From Actinomadura mexicana (lineage in GTDB: Bacteria; Actinomycetota; Actinomycetes; Streptosporangiales; Streptosporangiaceae), in assembly GCF_900188105.1 (NCBI RefSeq), contig NZ_FZNP01000008.1:310001-374000 (forward strand): a stretch of DNA of 64,000 nucleotides. Reading direction: 5' to 3'. Position 1 is the stretch's first letter. Each line of letters starts with the position of its first letter. The notes under the pieces were generated by a model. It ran no database searches. It was not told where the DNA came from and saw nothing but the letters and a program-made list of their open reading frames with translations. Both the position numbers and the translations under genes were made by a program. Below, in pieces: positions 33,247-42,261 of this stretch.

Positions 33247-34977
33247 ATGGCGACGCTGAATCCGGCGACGGGACGGTTCCGCCTCCCGGCGCGGCGGCGG
33301 GAGGAGGCGGGTGGCGGCCCGGACCCCGTGCGGGCCGCCCTCGCCCCCCTGCTCGCCGCCCGTCGCGCCGCCCACCCGGGCGGCCCCCTCCCGGGGGCCG
33401 CGGAGGCCGAACTGCTGCGCGGGTACGCGGTGGCCGAGCGCATGCACCGCGGGCAGCTCCGCAAGTCCGGCGCTCCGTACATCACCCATCCACTGGCGGT
33501 CGCGCTGATCCTCGCCGGCATGGGACTGGACACCACGACCCTGGTCGCCGCGCTCCTGCACGACACCGTCGAGGACACCCCGTACACGCTCGGGGAGGTC
33601 CGCGCCGACTTCGGCGACGAGATCGCGGTGCTGGTGGACGGCGTCACCAAGCTGGACGGCAGCCGCTGGGGCGACCGCGCCGAGGCCGAGACGTTCCGCA
33701 AGATCGTGCTGGCCGCGGCGGCCGACCTGCGCGTCCTGGTGATCAAACTGGCGGACCGGCTGCACAACCTGCGGACGCTGCGCCACCAGCCCGAGCACAA
33801 GCGCGCCCCCTACGCCCGGGCGTCCCACGAGCTGCTGGTCCCGTTCGCGGAGCGGCTCGGCATCCACGTCCTCAAGCGGGAGATGGACGACCTCGCCTTC
33901 GCCGCCCGCGACCCGCGGGCGCACGAGGCGACGCGGCGCGCCGTCCGGGCGGCGCTGAGCGGGGCGGGGCCGACGTTCGGGCACGCGACGGCGCTGCTGC
34001 GCCCCTCGCTCGCCGAGCACAGGGTCAGGGCACGGGTGGAGGTGCGGCCGTCGCACCTGTACGCGGTGCACCAGTCGTTCGGCGGCGGCCTGGCCGGGCT
34101 CCGGCCGTGCGAGGCGGCGCGGCTCCTGCTGGTGGTGGACGGCGCCGAGAGCGACTGCTACGTCGCGCTCGGGGCCGTGCACGCCGCGCTGCACCCGGTG
34201 GCCGGGCAGGTCCGCGACTTCATCGCGACGCCCAAGGACAACCTGTACCGGTCGCTGCACACGCGGGTGATCAGCCCGGACGGCGACCCGTTCGAGGTGA
34301 TCATCCGCAGCGAGGCGATGCACCCGGTCGCCGAGTACGGCATCGTCGCGCACATCAGGGACGCGGGCCGCGACACGGGCCCCACCGTCGCCGAGCGCCG
34401 CGACCTGGTGTGGCTGAGCCGGCTGCTGGCCTGGCAGTCCGACTCGCCGTCCGCCGAGTTCCTGGACCGGCTGCGCGCCGACCTCGCCGCCGGCAACGTC
34501 GCCGCGTTCACCACCCGCGGCGACATCGTCCCCCTGCCCGCGGGCGCGACCGCGCTCGACTTCGCCTACGCCCTCGGCCCCGGCACCGGCGACCGCTGCA
34601 TCGGCGCCGTCGTCAACGGCCGGCTCGCGCCCATGTCGGTGCAGATCCGCAGCGGCAACGTCGTGCAGATCCTCACCGACCCGGCCGGATCCCCGTCCGA
34701 GGACTGGCTCGGCTTCGCCGTGTCGGTGCCCGCCCGCGTCCACATCCAGCAGCGGCTCGCCCTGCGCCGCGCCGAGGAGGACGCCGAGGCCGGCCGGCGC
34801 CGCCTCGTCAGGGCACTGGCGGCGCGCGAGGTCGACCTGCTCGCCGCCGAGGCGCGCGGCGACTCCCTGGCCGTCGCCCGCGACCTCGGCTACGGCGACG
34901 CCGACGCGATGTACACGGCGCTCGGTACCGGCGCCCTCGGCCTCGGCGACCTTCTGGCCCGGTTCGTCCGGCCCTGA
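33247..34977 (+). CDS. RelA/SpoT homologue (HD-synthetase-TGS) with degenerate synthetase
   Basis: About 576 residues from ATG 33247. The HD hydrolase domain is complete: 'YITHPLAVALIL', 'LLHDTVEDTPYTL' and 'VIKLADRLHNLRTL'. In the synthetase domain the usual 'RPKHPYSIYRK' loop reads 'RPSHLYAVHQS' and the Mg/ATP-binding 'DLxAxR' motif reads 'RPCEAARL', although 'CYVALGAVHAALHPV', 'PKDNLYRSLHT' and 'FEVIIRSEAMH' are kept. A TGS domain follows ('FTTRGDIVPLPAGATALDFA'). The ACT and zinc-finger parts of long RSH proteins are missing. I infer mainly (p)ppGpp hydrolysis. Its layout recalls the second RSH protein of streptomycetes (RshA). Confidence 0.87.
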   Translation: MATLNPATGRFRLPARRREEAGGGPDPVRAALAPLLAARRAAHPGGPLPGAAEAELLRGYAVAERMHRGQLRKSGAPYITHPLAVALILAGMGLDTTTLVAALLHDTVEDTPYTLGEVRADFGDEIAVLVDGVTKLDGSRWGDRAEAETFRKIVLAAAADLRVLVIKLADRLHNLRTLRHQPEHKRAPYARASHELLVPFAERLGIHVLKREMDDLAFAARDPRAHEATRRAVRAALSGAGPTFGHATALLRPSLAEHRVRARVEVRPSHLYAVHQSFGGGLAGLRPCEAARLLLVVDGAESDCYVALGAVHAALHPVAGQVRDFIATPKDNLYRSLHTRVISPDGDPFEVIIRSEAMHPVAEYGIVAHIRDAGRDTGPTVAERRDLVWLSRLLAWQSDSPSAEFLDRLRADLAAGNVAAFTTRGDIVPLPAGATALDFAYALGPGTGDRCIGAVVNGRLAPMSVQIRSGNVVQILTDPAGSPSEDWLGFAVSVPARVHIQQRLALRRAEEDAEAGRRRLVRALAAREVDLLAAEARGDSLAVARDLGYGDADAMYTALGTGALGLGDLLARFVRP

Positions 34978-35009
34978 ACCGCCGATTACGCTGGTCCCGT
35001 GGTGATCAG

Positions 35010-35453
35010 ATGAGACCGTTCGAGTACGGCGTCGACGGGCCGAAGGTGATCGTGGCGGGGGTGGACGGCTCCGAGACGTCGCTGCGCGCCGGCGCCTACG
35101 CGTGGGGCCTCGCGCGCCGCGCCGGCGCCCGGCTCGTCGTCGTGCACGTGGCGCCGGTCGCCTCGATGGGCAGCCTCACCCCGGGCGGCGCCGCCGCGCT
35201 GCGCGAGACCGCCGAGGAGATCTCCGCGCAGATCCGCCGCGAGCTGGAGGCCGCCGCCGGGCGCGAGCAGGTCCGCCACGACCTCGTCACCGAGCTGGGC
35301 GACGCCTACACCGTGCTCGCCCGCGTAGCCGACGAGTCCCGCGCGGACGCCGTGGTCGTCGGCGCGTCGGCGCAGGCCGGGCACCGGCTGATCGGGTCCG
35401 TCGCCGTCCGCCTGGTCAAGGCGGGGCGGTGGCCGGTGACCGTCGTGCCCTGA
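35010..35453 (+). CDS. Universal stress protein (UspA family)
   Basis: A protein of 147 residues from ATG 35010. One Usp domain: 'VIVAGVDGSETSLRAGAYAW', 'GARLVVVHVAPV' and the ATP-binding signature region 'ADAVVVGASAQAGHRLIGSV'. The GxxG-9-G(S/T) signature reads G-AS-A-...-GS, so ATP binding is plausible. It follows the RSH gene by 32 bp on the same strand, so a stringent/stress response unit is likely. Confidence 0.9.
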   Translation: MRPFEYGVDGPKVIVAGVDGSETSLRAGAYAWGLARRAGARLVVVHVAPVASMGSLTPGGAAALRETAEEISAQIRRELEAAAGREQVRHDLVTELGDAYTVLARVADESRADAVVVGASAQAGHRLIGSVAVRLVKAGRWPVTVVP

Positions 35454-35624
35454 CCCCTGGTTCGGCCGTCTCTCGCGGGGAAGGCGTGGGAGGACGGCGA
35501 CGGGCGAGGCGGAGGCGGCGATGCCAGATCCCCTTCTGACGGAGATCGGCTGGGTGGGGTCGGCGCTCCGGCTGGCCGGCACACGTGCGGGTCGTCTCCT
35601 CGGCGGCGGGCGGCCCGCTGACGA

Positions 35625-36260
35625 TCACGGTCGGCCGCGTCTGACCGGGCCGTCCCACGGGAACTGCCGGGACGTCGCCGAGACCACCGCGCACAGCAGC
35701 GCCACCACGGCCGACCCGCCGGCCAGGTTGATCGCCGACGTGGCGAGCGCCGCGTCGAGCCGGGCGTGCAGGGTGAACGGCAGGATCGTCAGCAGCGCGA
35801 CCGCGATCCCGCCGATCCACGCGAACGCCCGGACCGGGCGCGCCGCCGACGACAGCAGCAGGTGCATGAGCGCGGTGGCCTGGATCGTCGCCGCCGAGGC
35901 GCACAGCGCGTAGCTGGTCGCGGCGGGCGCGGCGGCGGTGTTCGCGCCCGCGAACACCGGCACCTCGACGCCGAACGCCGACCGCAGCCCGATCGTCATC
36001 GCGAACGCCAGGCCCCCGCCGGCCAGCGCGGCGGAGACCCCCGTCCACCACAGCGGGCGCAGCGGCGTGCCGGAGCCTTCCCTGGAGATCTCCTCGTGCA
36101 GCGCGACGAAGTCCTCGTACCGTCTGGGCGGTGCCTCCGTCGGCCGCCGTCGCGCCGCGGAAGGGCAGCGGAACGAGCGTTCCCACGGCCGTGGCGCCGG
36201 GCGGCCGGCGTGCCTGCCCGGCAGGCCACCGGAGTTCCGCCCGAAGGATGAGTCGGGCAT
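35625..36260 (-). CDS. Four-helix integral membrane protein (DUF6069-like), unknown function
   Basis: Up to 211 residues; the start may be later, since the first 45 residues are basic and Pro-rich. Four hydrophobic segments: 'VSAALAGGGLAFAMTIGL', 'ATSYALCASAATIQATAL', 'AWIGGIAVALLTILPFTL' and 'AINLAGGSAVVALLCAVV'. The spacing matches actinobacterial DUF6069 proteins, an assignment from memory. No catalytic motif. It stands alone between uspA-like and glnII genes. Confidence 0.65.
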   Translation of the reverse strand: MPDSSFGRNSGGLPGRHAGRPAPRPWERSFRCPSAARRRPTEAPPRRYEDFVALHEEISREGSGTPLRPLWWTGVSAALAGGGLAFAMTIGLRSAFGVEVPVFAGANTAAAPAATSYALCASAATIQATALMHLLLSSAARPVRAFAWIGGIAVALLTILPFTLHARLDAALATSAINLAGGSAVVALLCAVVSATSRQFPWDGPVRRGRP

Positions 36261-36376
36261 GTTCCCTCCCCCGGTGCGAACGTAGGAGTGCTACCCGGCG
36301 CCACGGGGAGGAACGCGCCCAACCTCACCATTTTGCAGATGTTTGGCCGCGTTACCCCGTATGGCAGAACACGGCG

Positions 36377-36407
36377 GATCCCCGGGGAGCCGTGCTCCCC
36401 GGGGATC
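36377..36407 (-). terminator. Terminator of glnII
   Basis: A perfect 14-bp stem (36377-36390 with 36394-36407) and 3-base loop, 13 bp after the glnII stop codon. Confidence 0.88.
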
Positions 36408-36419
36408 GGTCGCGCTCCG

Positions 36420-37433
36420 TCAGACCAGGCCGGCCTTCTCCAGCGCCGCGCAGCAGGTCCCCGTGATCAGGCGGGTCACCACGTACGGGTCGACGTTGGC
36501 GTTCGGGCGGCGGTCCTCGATGTAGCCCTTCTTCTCCACCTCGACCTGCCACGGGATCCGCACCGAGGCGCCGCGGTTCGACACGCCGTAGCTGAACTCG
36601 CTCCACGGGGCGGTCTCGTGCATGCCGGTCAGCCGCCGCTCGATGTCGGCGCCGTACCCGGTGACGTGCTCCTGCGCCTTCTCGGCCAGCGCCTCGCACG
36701 CCGCGATGATCGCGTCGTAGCCCTCGCGCATGGCCTTGGTCGAGAAGTTGGTGTGCGCGCCGGCGCCGTTCCAGTCGCCCTCGACCGGCTTCGGGTCGAG
36801 GGTGGCGGCCACGTCGTGGTCCTCGGCGATGCGGTAGAGGAGCCAGCGGGCGATCCACAGGTGGTCGCCGACCTCGATCGTCCCCGCCGGGCCGATCTGG
36901 AACTCCCACTGGCCGGGCATGACCTCGGCGTTGATGCCGGAGATCTTCAGGCCCGCCTCCAGGCAGGCGTCCAGGTGCTGCTCGACGATGTCACGGCCGA
37001 ACACCTCGTCCGAGCCCACGCCGCAGTAGTAGAAGCCCTGCGGCGCCGGGTAGCCGCGCTCCGGGAAGCCGAGCGGGCGACCGTCCTTGAAGAAGGTGTA
37101 CTCCTGCTCGATCCCGTACCAGGAGTCCTGCGCCTCGTACTGCTCGGCCACGGGCCGCAGCTTGGCGCGGGTGTTGGTCTCGTGGGGCGTGCCGTCCACG
37201 AGGTAGACCTCGCACAGCACCAGCTTGTTGTCGCCGCCCCGGATCGGGTCCGGGCAGGAGAAGACCGGCTTCAGCACGCAGTCCGAGTGGTCGCCGGGCG
37301 CCTGGTTCGTGCTGGACCCGTCGAACCCCCAGTCCGGCAGGTCGGCCCCGTCGGCGAGGATCCTCGTCTTCGACCGCAGCCGCGCGGTCGGCTCGGTGCC
37401 GTCGATCCAGATGTACTCGGCCTTGTAGCTCAA
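36420..37433 (-). CDS. glnII: Glutamine synthetase type II
   Basis: A 337-residue eukaryote-type GSII, ATP-dependent ligation of ammonium to glutamate in the cytosol. Landmarks: 'AEYIWIDGTEPTARLRSKTR', 'LPDWGFDGSSTNQAPGDHSD' (substrate loop), 'WYGIEQEYTFF' (metal-binding Glu residues), 'EVMPGQWEFQIGP' and 'GDWNGAGAHTNFSTKAMR'. The length is normal and all catalytic blocks are present. GSII occurs beside the dodecameric GSI in actinobacteria and rhizobia. A GlnR box lies 65-102 bp upstream, so induction in nitrogen limitation is expected. Monocistronic with its own terminator. Confidence 0.96.
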   Translation of the reverse strand: MSYKAEYIWIDGTEPTARLRSKTRILADGADLPDWGFDGSSTNQAPGDHSDCVLKPVFSCPDPIRGGDNKLVLCEVYLVDGTPHETNTRAKLRPVAEQYEAQDSWYGIEQEYTFFKDGRPLGFPERGYPAPQGFYYCGVGSDEVFGRDIVEQHLDACLEAGLKISGINAEVMPGQWEFQIGPAGTIEVGDHLWIARWLLYRIAEDHDVAATLDPKPVEGDWNGAGAHTNFSTKAMREGYDAIIAACEALAEKAQEHVTGYGADIERRLTGMHETAPWSEFSYGVSNRGASVRIPWQVEVEKKGYIEDRRPNANVDPYVVTRLITGTCCAALEKAGLV

Positions 37434-37497
37434 CGTCGGTCCCTTCGTTCGCTGCCGGGCCTTGCGGGTTCGGCCTCACAGAACGTGCCAACCAGGC

Positions 37498-37535
37498 ATT
37501 TCGCATCTGTTGCCCTTTTGTGAACGCCGTGTAAC
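37498..37535 (-). promoter_or_regulatory. GlnR box upstream of glnII
   Basis: On the minus strand four pentamers appear with exact 6-base spacers: GTTAC, TTCAC, GCAAC, GAAAT. This is the a-b-a-b layout of actinobacterial GlnR sites (gTnAc-n6-GaAAc twice); the first, third and fourth match well, the second poorly. The 350-bp gap between glnII and the next gene otherwise holds an AT-rich promoter area (about 37590-37690). Confidence 0.75.
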
Positions 37536-37783
37536 ACGCGAGATGAGCCGCTGAGACGTTGCTCACACCGCCCGGACTCACCTCCAACCGTCTCAAATCG
37601 ATACTTAATGGTCAATAAAATGGCGTGCCAGCATTTATCAGACGCATCCCACCCACTGCCTGAAACCCCCAAATATTTCTTTACTCCTCCCACACCCGGC
37701 CGCGCCATCACTTCTGTTCAAGATGAGCGAGGACGCGTCACTTCGGCGCGTCCTCACCATGAAGCACAGAACGGGGGAAAAGG

Positions 37784-38836
37784 ATGAGGCGGACTCTCGC
37801 GGCCTCGCTCGGTACGGCCGTCGCGCTGGCGGGACTGGCATCCTTCGCGCCGGCCGGGCACGCGGCCGACGGTGGGCAGGACAAGCGGATCCACGTCGTG
37901 TGGCCGGGCCACTCGATCCAGAAAGCCGTCGACCGCGCACGACCGGGCGACGTCATCCGGCTCAAGGCCGGGGCCTACGACGGCGGCGTCCTCGTCCGCA
38001 AGCGCCTGACCATCCAGGGGGACGGCGACAGGACCGTGCTCCACCCGGGCCGCAAGGACCACTGCGCCGAAGCCGGGGCGGCGGGCAATGGCATCTGCGT
38101 GATCGGCCACCGCAAGCACCCGGTCAGGGGCGTGACGATCATGGATCTGACCGTCCGGGGCTTCAAGGAGAGCGGCGTGTACGGCCTGTACACCGACCGC
38201 CTGACCGTCGAACGCGTCCTCGCGAAGAAGAACGGCGAGTACGGCATCACGGAGTTCAGGTCGACCCGCGGACGTTTCGTCAAGAACCGGGCCGTCGACA
38301 ACTACGCCGACGCGGGCCTGTACGTCGGCGACATCAAGAACGCGCGCGGCACCGTCGTCGCCTACAACCATGCCTCGGGCAACGCGCTCGGCCTGCTGGT
38401 CAGGCACGCCCGCCACGTCTACGCCTGGGAGAACGAGCTCGTCGGCAACTGCGTCGGGGCCGCGCTCGTCAACGACGACCAGAAGGGCGGCCAGGGCGAC
38501 ACCAAGCTCTGGAAGAACAAGGTCTGGAAGAACAACCGCTCCTGCCCGCAGCACGAGGAGGTCCCGCCGCTCGGCGGCACCGGCATCCTCGTCTTCGGCG
38601 GTGACCACAACACGATCGAGAAGAACACCGTGCTCTGGAACCGGGGCACGCTGCCCTACTCCGGCGGCATCGTCCTGTTCCCGAGCCCGAAGGGCGAGCC
38701 CGCCCGCCACAACCTGGTCAAGCTCAACCTCGTCAAGGACAACGCTCCGTTCGACCTGGTCGACAGGAGCGGCAGCAGGACCAACCGCTTCCGCGACAAC
38801 AAGTGCCGGACCTCGAACCCGCGCGGTCTCTGCTGA
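37784..38836 (+). CDS. Secreted right-handed parallel beta-helix protein (NosD/pectate-lyase-like)
   Basis: A protein of 350 residues. A Sec signal peptide (about 1-28, ending 'FAPAGHA') is followed by 'VVWPGHSIQKAVDRARPGDV', the usual opening of beta-helix proteins, and then by coils with regular N/G turns such as 'DNYADAGLYVGD', 'YNHASGNALGLLV' and 'GGDHNTIEKNTVLWNRG'. The family binds or cleaves polysaccharides; no lyase or hydrolase catalytic triad is certain here. Several Cys residues could form disulphides outside the cell. It is followed by a bidirectional terminator. Confidence 0.85.
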   Translation: MRRTLAASLGTAVALAGLASFAPAGHAADGGQDKRIHVVWPGHSIQKAVDRARPGDVIRLKAGAYDGGVLVRKRLTIQGDGDRTVLHPGRKDHCAEAGAAGNGICVIGHRKHPVRGVTIMDLTVRGFKESGVYGLYTDRLTVERVLAKKNGEYGITEFRSTRGRFVKNRAVDNYADAGLYVGDIKNARGTVVAYNHASGNALGLLVRHARHVYAWENELVGNCVGAALVNDDQKGGQGDTKLWKNKVWKNNRSCPQHEEVPPLGGTGILVFGGDHNTIEKNTVLWNRGTLPYSGGIVLFPSPKGEPARHNLVKLNLVKDNAPFDLVDRSGSRTNRFRDNKCRTSNPRGLC

Positions 38837-38845
38837 CATCACCGC

Positions 38846-38881
38846 GAAGACCCCGTTCCCGCGTCCGGGAGCGGGGTCTTC
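38846..38881. terminator. Bidirectional terminator between beta-helix gene and DUF5937 regulator
   Basis: 16-bp arms (38846-38861 with 38866-38881), one mismatch, 4-base loop, placed exactly between two converging stop codons. Confidence 0.85.
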
Positions 38882-39841
38882 TCACTCCGTCGAATCCCCG
38901 CCGCGCAGGAACCGCTCCCCGAGCGGCGTCAGCGCGTGGTGCACCGTCCTGCCCCGGCGCTCGCTGGTGATCAGACCCGCGCCGCGCAGGGCGGTGGCGT
39001 GCTGGGAGGCGGACGCCGCGCTGACCCCGAGCCGGGCCGCCAGCGTCCCGGTCGTGAGCTCCCCGTCCGCGCCGACCAGCCGGATCACGGCCGCACGAGT
39101 CCGGCCGAACACCTGCGGCAGGGTGTCGCCCGCCCCGCTGGGCGGCCGGGACGAGGGGACCACCACGGTCGCCGGGCCGTCGCCGGCGACCATGACGCGC
39201 GGCCCGGTGACGAACACCGAGGGCATCAGGAGGAGCCCGCGCCCGTCGAGGTGGACGTCGCCGTCGCGCAACGTCTCGACCTCCAGGACCGGGGACGTCC
39301 ACCGGACGGCGGGGTGCAGGCTCCCCAGCAGGCCGCCGATCCCGTCGCGGGCCATCGTGCGGGCGTGCCGGGACGCTTCGGCGCAGAGATGGTCGCTGAG
39401 GCCGGCCCAGGAGTCCGCCAGCGCGACCCGGTGGAAGTCGCGAAGCCCCCGGACCAGCGTCCGCATGGTCTCCCCGTCGCGGCCGGCGAGGCGGGTCAGC
39501 CACGGGACCGGCGGCCGCGAGCCGTACGAGCGCTCCAGTTCGTCGCGGATCCGCCGGACGGGCGTCGACGCGACGGCGTCCAGCTCCGGTTCGAAACCCG
39601 GCACGAGCGTGTACGGCGTCAGGAAGTCGGGGACCCAGCGCCCGGGCGGCACCAGATCGAGCAGCAGGCGGGACGGGCCGGTGAGCCTGGCGCGCGTCCG
39701 CGACCGCCAGGCGCCGGGAATCGGCTCCGGCCCGATGCCGCGCAGGGACTGGGCGCCGAGAACGGTCTGGGCGAGCGGCGAGAGGCCGGGAGTGATGCGA
39801 ATCCGGGTGAGGTCCTCGTAGTCGAGCCAGAGCCGGAGCAT
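38882..39841 (-). CDS. DUF5937/ArsR-family winged-helix transcriptional regulator
   Basis: A protein of 319 residues. The N-terminal 220 residues form the DUF5937 sensor-like domain ('MLRLWLDYEDLTRIRITPGL'). The C-terminus is an ArsR winged helix: 'QVFGRTRAAVIRLVGADGEL', 'TTGTLAARLGVSAASASQHA' and 'LRGAGLITSERRGRTVHHAL'. It lacks the CxC metal motif of classical ArsR, so the inducer is not obviously a metal. It is divergent from the secreted hydrolase gene across 75 bp, which contains an AT-rich segment near 39858-39880 suited to be its operator; it may control itself and the hydrolase. Confidence 0.88.
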   Translation of the reverse strand: MLRLWLDYEDLTRIRITPGLSPLAQTVLGAQSLRGIGPEPIPGAWRSRTRARLTGPSRLLLDLVPPGRWVPDFLTPYTLVPGFEPELDAVASTPVRRIRDELERSYGSRPPVPWLTRLAGRDGETMRTLVRGLRDFHRVALADSWAGLSDHLCAEASRHARTMARDGIGGLLGSLHPAVRWTSPVLEVETLRDGDVHLDGRGLLLMPSVFVTGPRVMVAGDGPATVVVPSSRPPSGAGDTLPQVFGRTRAAVIRLVGADGELTTGTLAARLGVSAASASQHATALRGAGLITSERRGRTVHHALTPLGERFLRGGDSTE

Positions 39842-39916
39842 GGGGCGGAGAATACGACATTTAACCTATTTCTGAAATCATTGCACCCGGCGCGGAACGT
39901 GCTGGAAGGTGCGGGC

Positions 39917-41296
39917 ATGAAACGCCTCCGCCTGCTCTGCCGCACCGTTCCGTTGATGGTGCTCGCCGCCCTGACCGCGGCCGCCCTCCCCGTCCGCGCC
40001 GACGACGGCGCGAGCGTCCGCGAGGGCGACATCGACGGAGTCCCCTACCGCGTCGAGGTCCCCGCCCGCTGGAACGGGACGCTGCTGCTGTGGAGCCACG
40101 GCGCGTACAGCCTGGAGTACCCGGCGCCCTCGGAGATCTCGCTGGCGAACCACCCGGCCACCCGGCAGTGGCTGCTCGACCACGGGTACGCGCTGGCGGC
40201 CTCGCAGTTCCGCGTGTCGCGCGGCTGGGGGGTGGTCGAGTCCGGGCTGAAGGACCAGATCGACCTGCTCGACTGGTTCACCGCGAACGTCGGAGAACCC
40301 GGGCGCACCGTCTCGGCCGGCTCGTCCGCCGGCGGGCTGACCTCGGTGCTCCTGGCGGAACGCAACCCCGGCCGCTTCGCCGGCGTGGCCTCCCTCTGCG
40401 GAGTGCTCGGCGGCACGACGGGCCACTTCAACAGCGCCCTCGACACCAACTACGCGATCAAGACACTCCTGGCGCCCGACCTGGAACTGGTGCGCGTCAA
40501 AGACCCCCAGGCCAACACCACCAACGCCCGCCGCGCCCTCGGAACCGCCCTGGACGACCCCGGCGGGCACGCCCGACTCGCCCTCGCCGCCGCCCTCGCC
40601 GACATTCCCGGTCGCTATACCGCACGGGCCCCCGCGCCGGACACGGTCGCCGGCCAGGTGGAACAGCAGGTCTACTACGCCGCCTACGACCGCGGGGCGT
40701 TCTGGGGCGCCAACCGCACCGACATCGAGAAGCTCGCCGGCGGGAACCCGTCCTGGAACACCGGTGTGGACTATCGGTCCCTCTTCGCCCGCTCCAGCCA
40801 GAAGGCCCTGGTGAAGCGCGCCTACCGTGAGGCCGGTCTGAGCCTCCGCGACGATCTCAAGCGCTTGAACGCGGCACCGCGCGTCAAGGCGGACCCGGCC
40901 GCCGTGCGCTACCTCGACCGCTACGGCACCCCGTCCGGCCGCACACCCTGGCCGGTCGTCACCCTGCATTCCACGGGCGACGGCAACGTCCCGCCGGAGA
41001 ACCAGCGCCGGTACGCCGCCCAGGTACGCGACCCGGCGAACCTGAGGCGGCTCTACGTCGACCGCGGCTACCACTGCTCCTTCACCGCCTCCGAAGAGAT
41101 CGCGACACTGAAGGCGCTCCTCACCCGCATGGACACCGACCGCTGGCCGGACACTCGACCGGCCGCGCTCAACCGCTCCGCCGCCACACTGGCCCCCGGC
41201 TACCAGACGGTGTTCGACACGGACCCCGAGCCCGGCCTGCAGCCCACGACCCCGTCCTTCACCTCCTTCTACCCGGGCCCCTACCTGCGCCCATAG
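39917..41296 (+). CDS. Secreted alpha/beta hydrolase
   Basis: A protein of 459 residues from ATG 39917 (GGAAGG upstream). The signal peptide covers about residues 1-28, ending 'AALPVRADD'. The fold is alpha/beta hydrolase: 'WNGTLLLWSHGAYSLEYP' oxyanion strand, nucleophile elbow 'SAGSSAGGLTS', an acid probably in 'LHSTGDGNVPPE', and the catalytic His in 'DRGYHCSFTASE'. Length and layout resemble secreted esterases or peptidases of the S9/X-Pro type; the substrate is unknown. A hairpin terminator follows. Confidence 0.85.
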   Translation: MKRLRLLCRTVPLMVLAALTAAALPVRADDGASVREGDIDGVPYRVEVPARWNGTLLLWSHGAYSLEYPAPSEISLANHPATRQWLLDHGYALAASQFRVSRGWGVVESGLKDQIDLLDWFTANVGEPGRTVSAGSSAGGLTSVLLAERNPGRFAGVASLCGVLGGTTGHFNSALDTNYAIKTLLAPDLELVRVKDPQANTTNARRALGTALDDPGGHARLALAAALADIPGRYTARAPAPDTVAGQVEQQVYYAAYDRGAFWGANRTDIEKLAGGNPSWNTGVDYRSLFARSSQKALVKRAYREAGLSLRDDLKRLNAAPRVKADPAAVRYLDRYGTPSGRTPWPVVTLHSTGDGNVPPENQRRYAAQVRDPANLRRLYVDRGYHCSFTASEEIATLKALLTRMDTDRWPDTRPAALNRSAATLAPGYQTVFDTDPEPGLQPTTPSFTSFYPGPYLRP

Positions 41297-41307
41297 CCGG
41301 TTCCGAC

Positions 41308-41349
41308 CACGGAGGCCATGGTCCGCGGGGGCGAACCATGGCCTCCGTG
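41308..41349. terminator. Terminator after the secreted hydrolase
   Basis: A perfect 15-bp inverted repeat (41308-41322 with 41335-41349) and 12-base loop, 12 bp after the stop. Confidence 0.75.
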
Positions 41350-41410
41350 CGATGAGTTCGGCGACCGGGCGGAGTCCACATGTGAAGACCCTGCGAACCC
41401 TGGAGGAGCC

Positions 41411-42088
41411 ATGGCACTACCGCCCGTCGTGGACACCGAGACCTGGCAGCGCCACCTCGACGAGCTGCGCGCACGCGAGAAGGCGGCGACCCGCGAACTC
41501 GACGCGATCGCCGCCCAGCGCCGCCGGCTGCCGATGGTCCGGATGCCCGACTACACCCTGGAAGGCGAGGAGGGCCCGGTAAGCCTGGCCGAGGTCTTCG
41601 ACGGCCGGTCCCAGCTGATCGTCTACAACCACATGTGGTTCCCCGGCGAGGAGTGGCAGTGCCCGGGCTGCACGGGCTTCACGTCCCAGTTCACACGGCT
41701 GGAGTTCCTGGACGCCTACGACGCCAGGTTCGTCATCGTCACCCAGGGCCCGATCGACCAGGCCCTGGCCTACAGCAAGCGGGTCGGCAACAAGATGACC
41801 TGGTACTCCACCGCGGACAGCTCCTTCGGCGCCGACGTGGACGCCCCTCCCGGCGGCGGCTTCGCGGTCAACGTCTTCCTACGCGACGGCGACACCGTCT
41901 ACCGCACCTGGCACACCACCGGCCGAGGCACCGAGCAGCTGAGCCACACCTTCCCCCTGATCGACCTGCTTCCCTACGGCCGCCAGGAGGAGTGGCAGGA
42001 CGTCCCCGAAGGCTGGCCCCAATCCCCCACCTACAGCCGCTGGCCCAGCCCCAAGGACATAGCCGCCCACTACGGCGAGGACACCTGA
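41411..42088 (+). CDS. DUF899 thioredoxin-fold protein
   Basis: A protein of 225 residues from ATG 41411, with GGAGGAG upstream. The DUF899 family signature is clear: 'LPMVRMPDYTLEGEEGPVSL', 'LIVYNHMWFPGEEWQCPGCT' with the C-P-G-C pair, 'FVIVTQGPIDQALAYSKRVG' and 'FPLIDLLPYGRQEEWQDVPE'. The fold is thioredoxin-like; the CPGC motif suggests a redox role, unproven. Usually cytosolic and single-gene, as here. Confidence 0.9.
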   Translation: MALPPVVDTETWQRHLDELRAREKAATRELDAIAAQRRRLPMVRMPDYTLEGEEGPVSLAEVFDGRSQLIVYNHMWFPGEEWQCPGCTGFTSQFTRLEFLDAYDARFVIVTQGPIDQALAYSKRVGNKMTWYSTADSSFGADVDAPPGGGFAVNVFLRDGDTVYRTWHTTGRGTEQLSHTFPLIDLLPYGRQEEWQDVPEGWPQSPTYSRWPSPKDIAAHYGEDT

Positions 42089-42261
42089 CGCACCGCACGT
42101 CCGCCCCTGCCTCGGAGGGCGCCTTCGCCCACACCGGCTCGCCGAGGCCCTCGACGTCGTGGCCAAGGGCGGCATGCATGTCATCCTGGCGTGACTCGGA
42201 CCTCCGGTCGCCCGGCGTGTGAAACTGACCAGCGCGGACGGCGAGCAGAGGCCGGAGGGTC

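Noticed and set aside
41259..41474. Small minus-strand frame at the hairpin after the secreted hydrolase
   Set aside because: It covers a terminator and the 5' end of the DUF899 gene and has no protein-like features.
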